A DNA stretch of 5,536 nucleotides from Calditrichota bacterium. GTDB taxonomy: Bacteria > Calditrichota > Calditrichia > RBG-13-44-9. A model generated the notes under the pieces. It was not told the origin of the DNA and made no database searches. It worked only from the letters and a program-made list of their open reading frames with translations. The translations under genes were made by a program, and so were the position numbers. The stretch covers positions 1-5,536 of the forward strand of contig JAFGSO010000316.1 of assembly GCA_016934605.1 (NCBI GenBank), read 5' to 3'. Each line of letters starts with the position of its first letter. Position 1 is the stretch's first letter. Positions 5,522 to 5,536 of the stretch are shown here, one piece after another.

Positions 5522-5536
5522 ATGTTTAGTGCTGTC
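5522..5536 (+). CDS. First five codons of a divergent gene, 3' partial
   Basis: ATG at 5522 opens MFSAV and runs off the window. GAGG at 5514-5517, four bases before the ATG, is a good though slightly close ribosome-binding site, and the AT-rich upstream sequence suits a promoter. The gene points away from the GWxTD operon. Five residues cannot identify a protein. MFSAV does resemble the opening of YifB/ComM-type Mg-chelatase-like ATPases (often M-[FL]-[SA]-x-V followed by SAA), but this is only a guess from memory. Confidence 0.5.

Overview
The window looks like chromosome from a moderately AT-rich, free-living, Gram-negative-type bacterium. The best lineage clue is the GWxTD-domain protein. 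From memory, that family is found mainly in Bacteroidota/FCB-group bacteria, Acidobacteriota, Gemmatimonadota and related uncultivated phyla such as KSB1 or Calditrichota. The style of the other proteins and the intergenic palindrome fit an FCB-type genome. This assignment is inference, not proof.

Layout: (1) 1-516, plus strand: a stand-alone cyclic-nucleotide-binding (CRP-fold) protein, cut at its 5' end by the window edge. (2) 529-1950, minus strand: a complete SufS-like class V PLP aminotransferase / cysteine desulfurase homologue, convergent with (1) across only 12 bp. (3) 1951-2347: a gap of about 400 bp with no gene. It holds a roughly 140-bp degenerate inverted repeat whose arms are built from 8-bp units, plus small hairpins. 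(4) 5248 down to 2348, minus strand: a compact three-gene operon. Its order is a secreted GWxTD-domain protein, a Gfo/Idh/MocA NAD(P)-dependent oxidoreductase, and a multi-pass ICMT/PEMT-family membrane methyltransferase homologue. The first junction is a 4-bp ATGA overlap and the second an overlap of about 11 bp, so translation is probably coupled. (5) 5249-5521: a divergent intergenic region with a plausible minus-strand promoter, a perfect AACCGG/CCGGTT hairpin overlapping a TATAAT, and a ribosome-binding site leading into (6) the first five codons of a plus-strand gene running off the window at 5522.

How the genes may work together: the operon pairs an exported protein of unknown function with a cytoplasmic sugar-type dehydrogenase and an integral-membrane methyltransferase-like protein. 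That would suit building or modifying a cell-envelope molecule, but the sequence does not show the substrate. The aminotransferase and the CNB protein look like separate transcription units. I see no CRISPR array, transposase, phage gene, tRNA or rRNA. Most of the window is ordinary chromosome; the least characterised parts are the GWxTD operon and the palindromic intergenic element.
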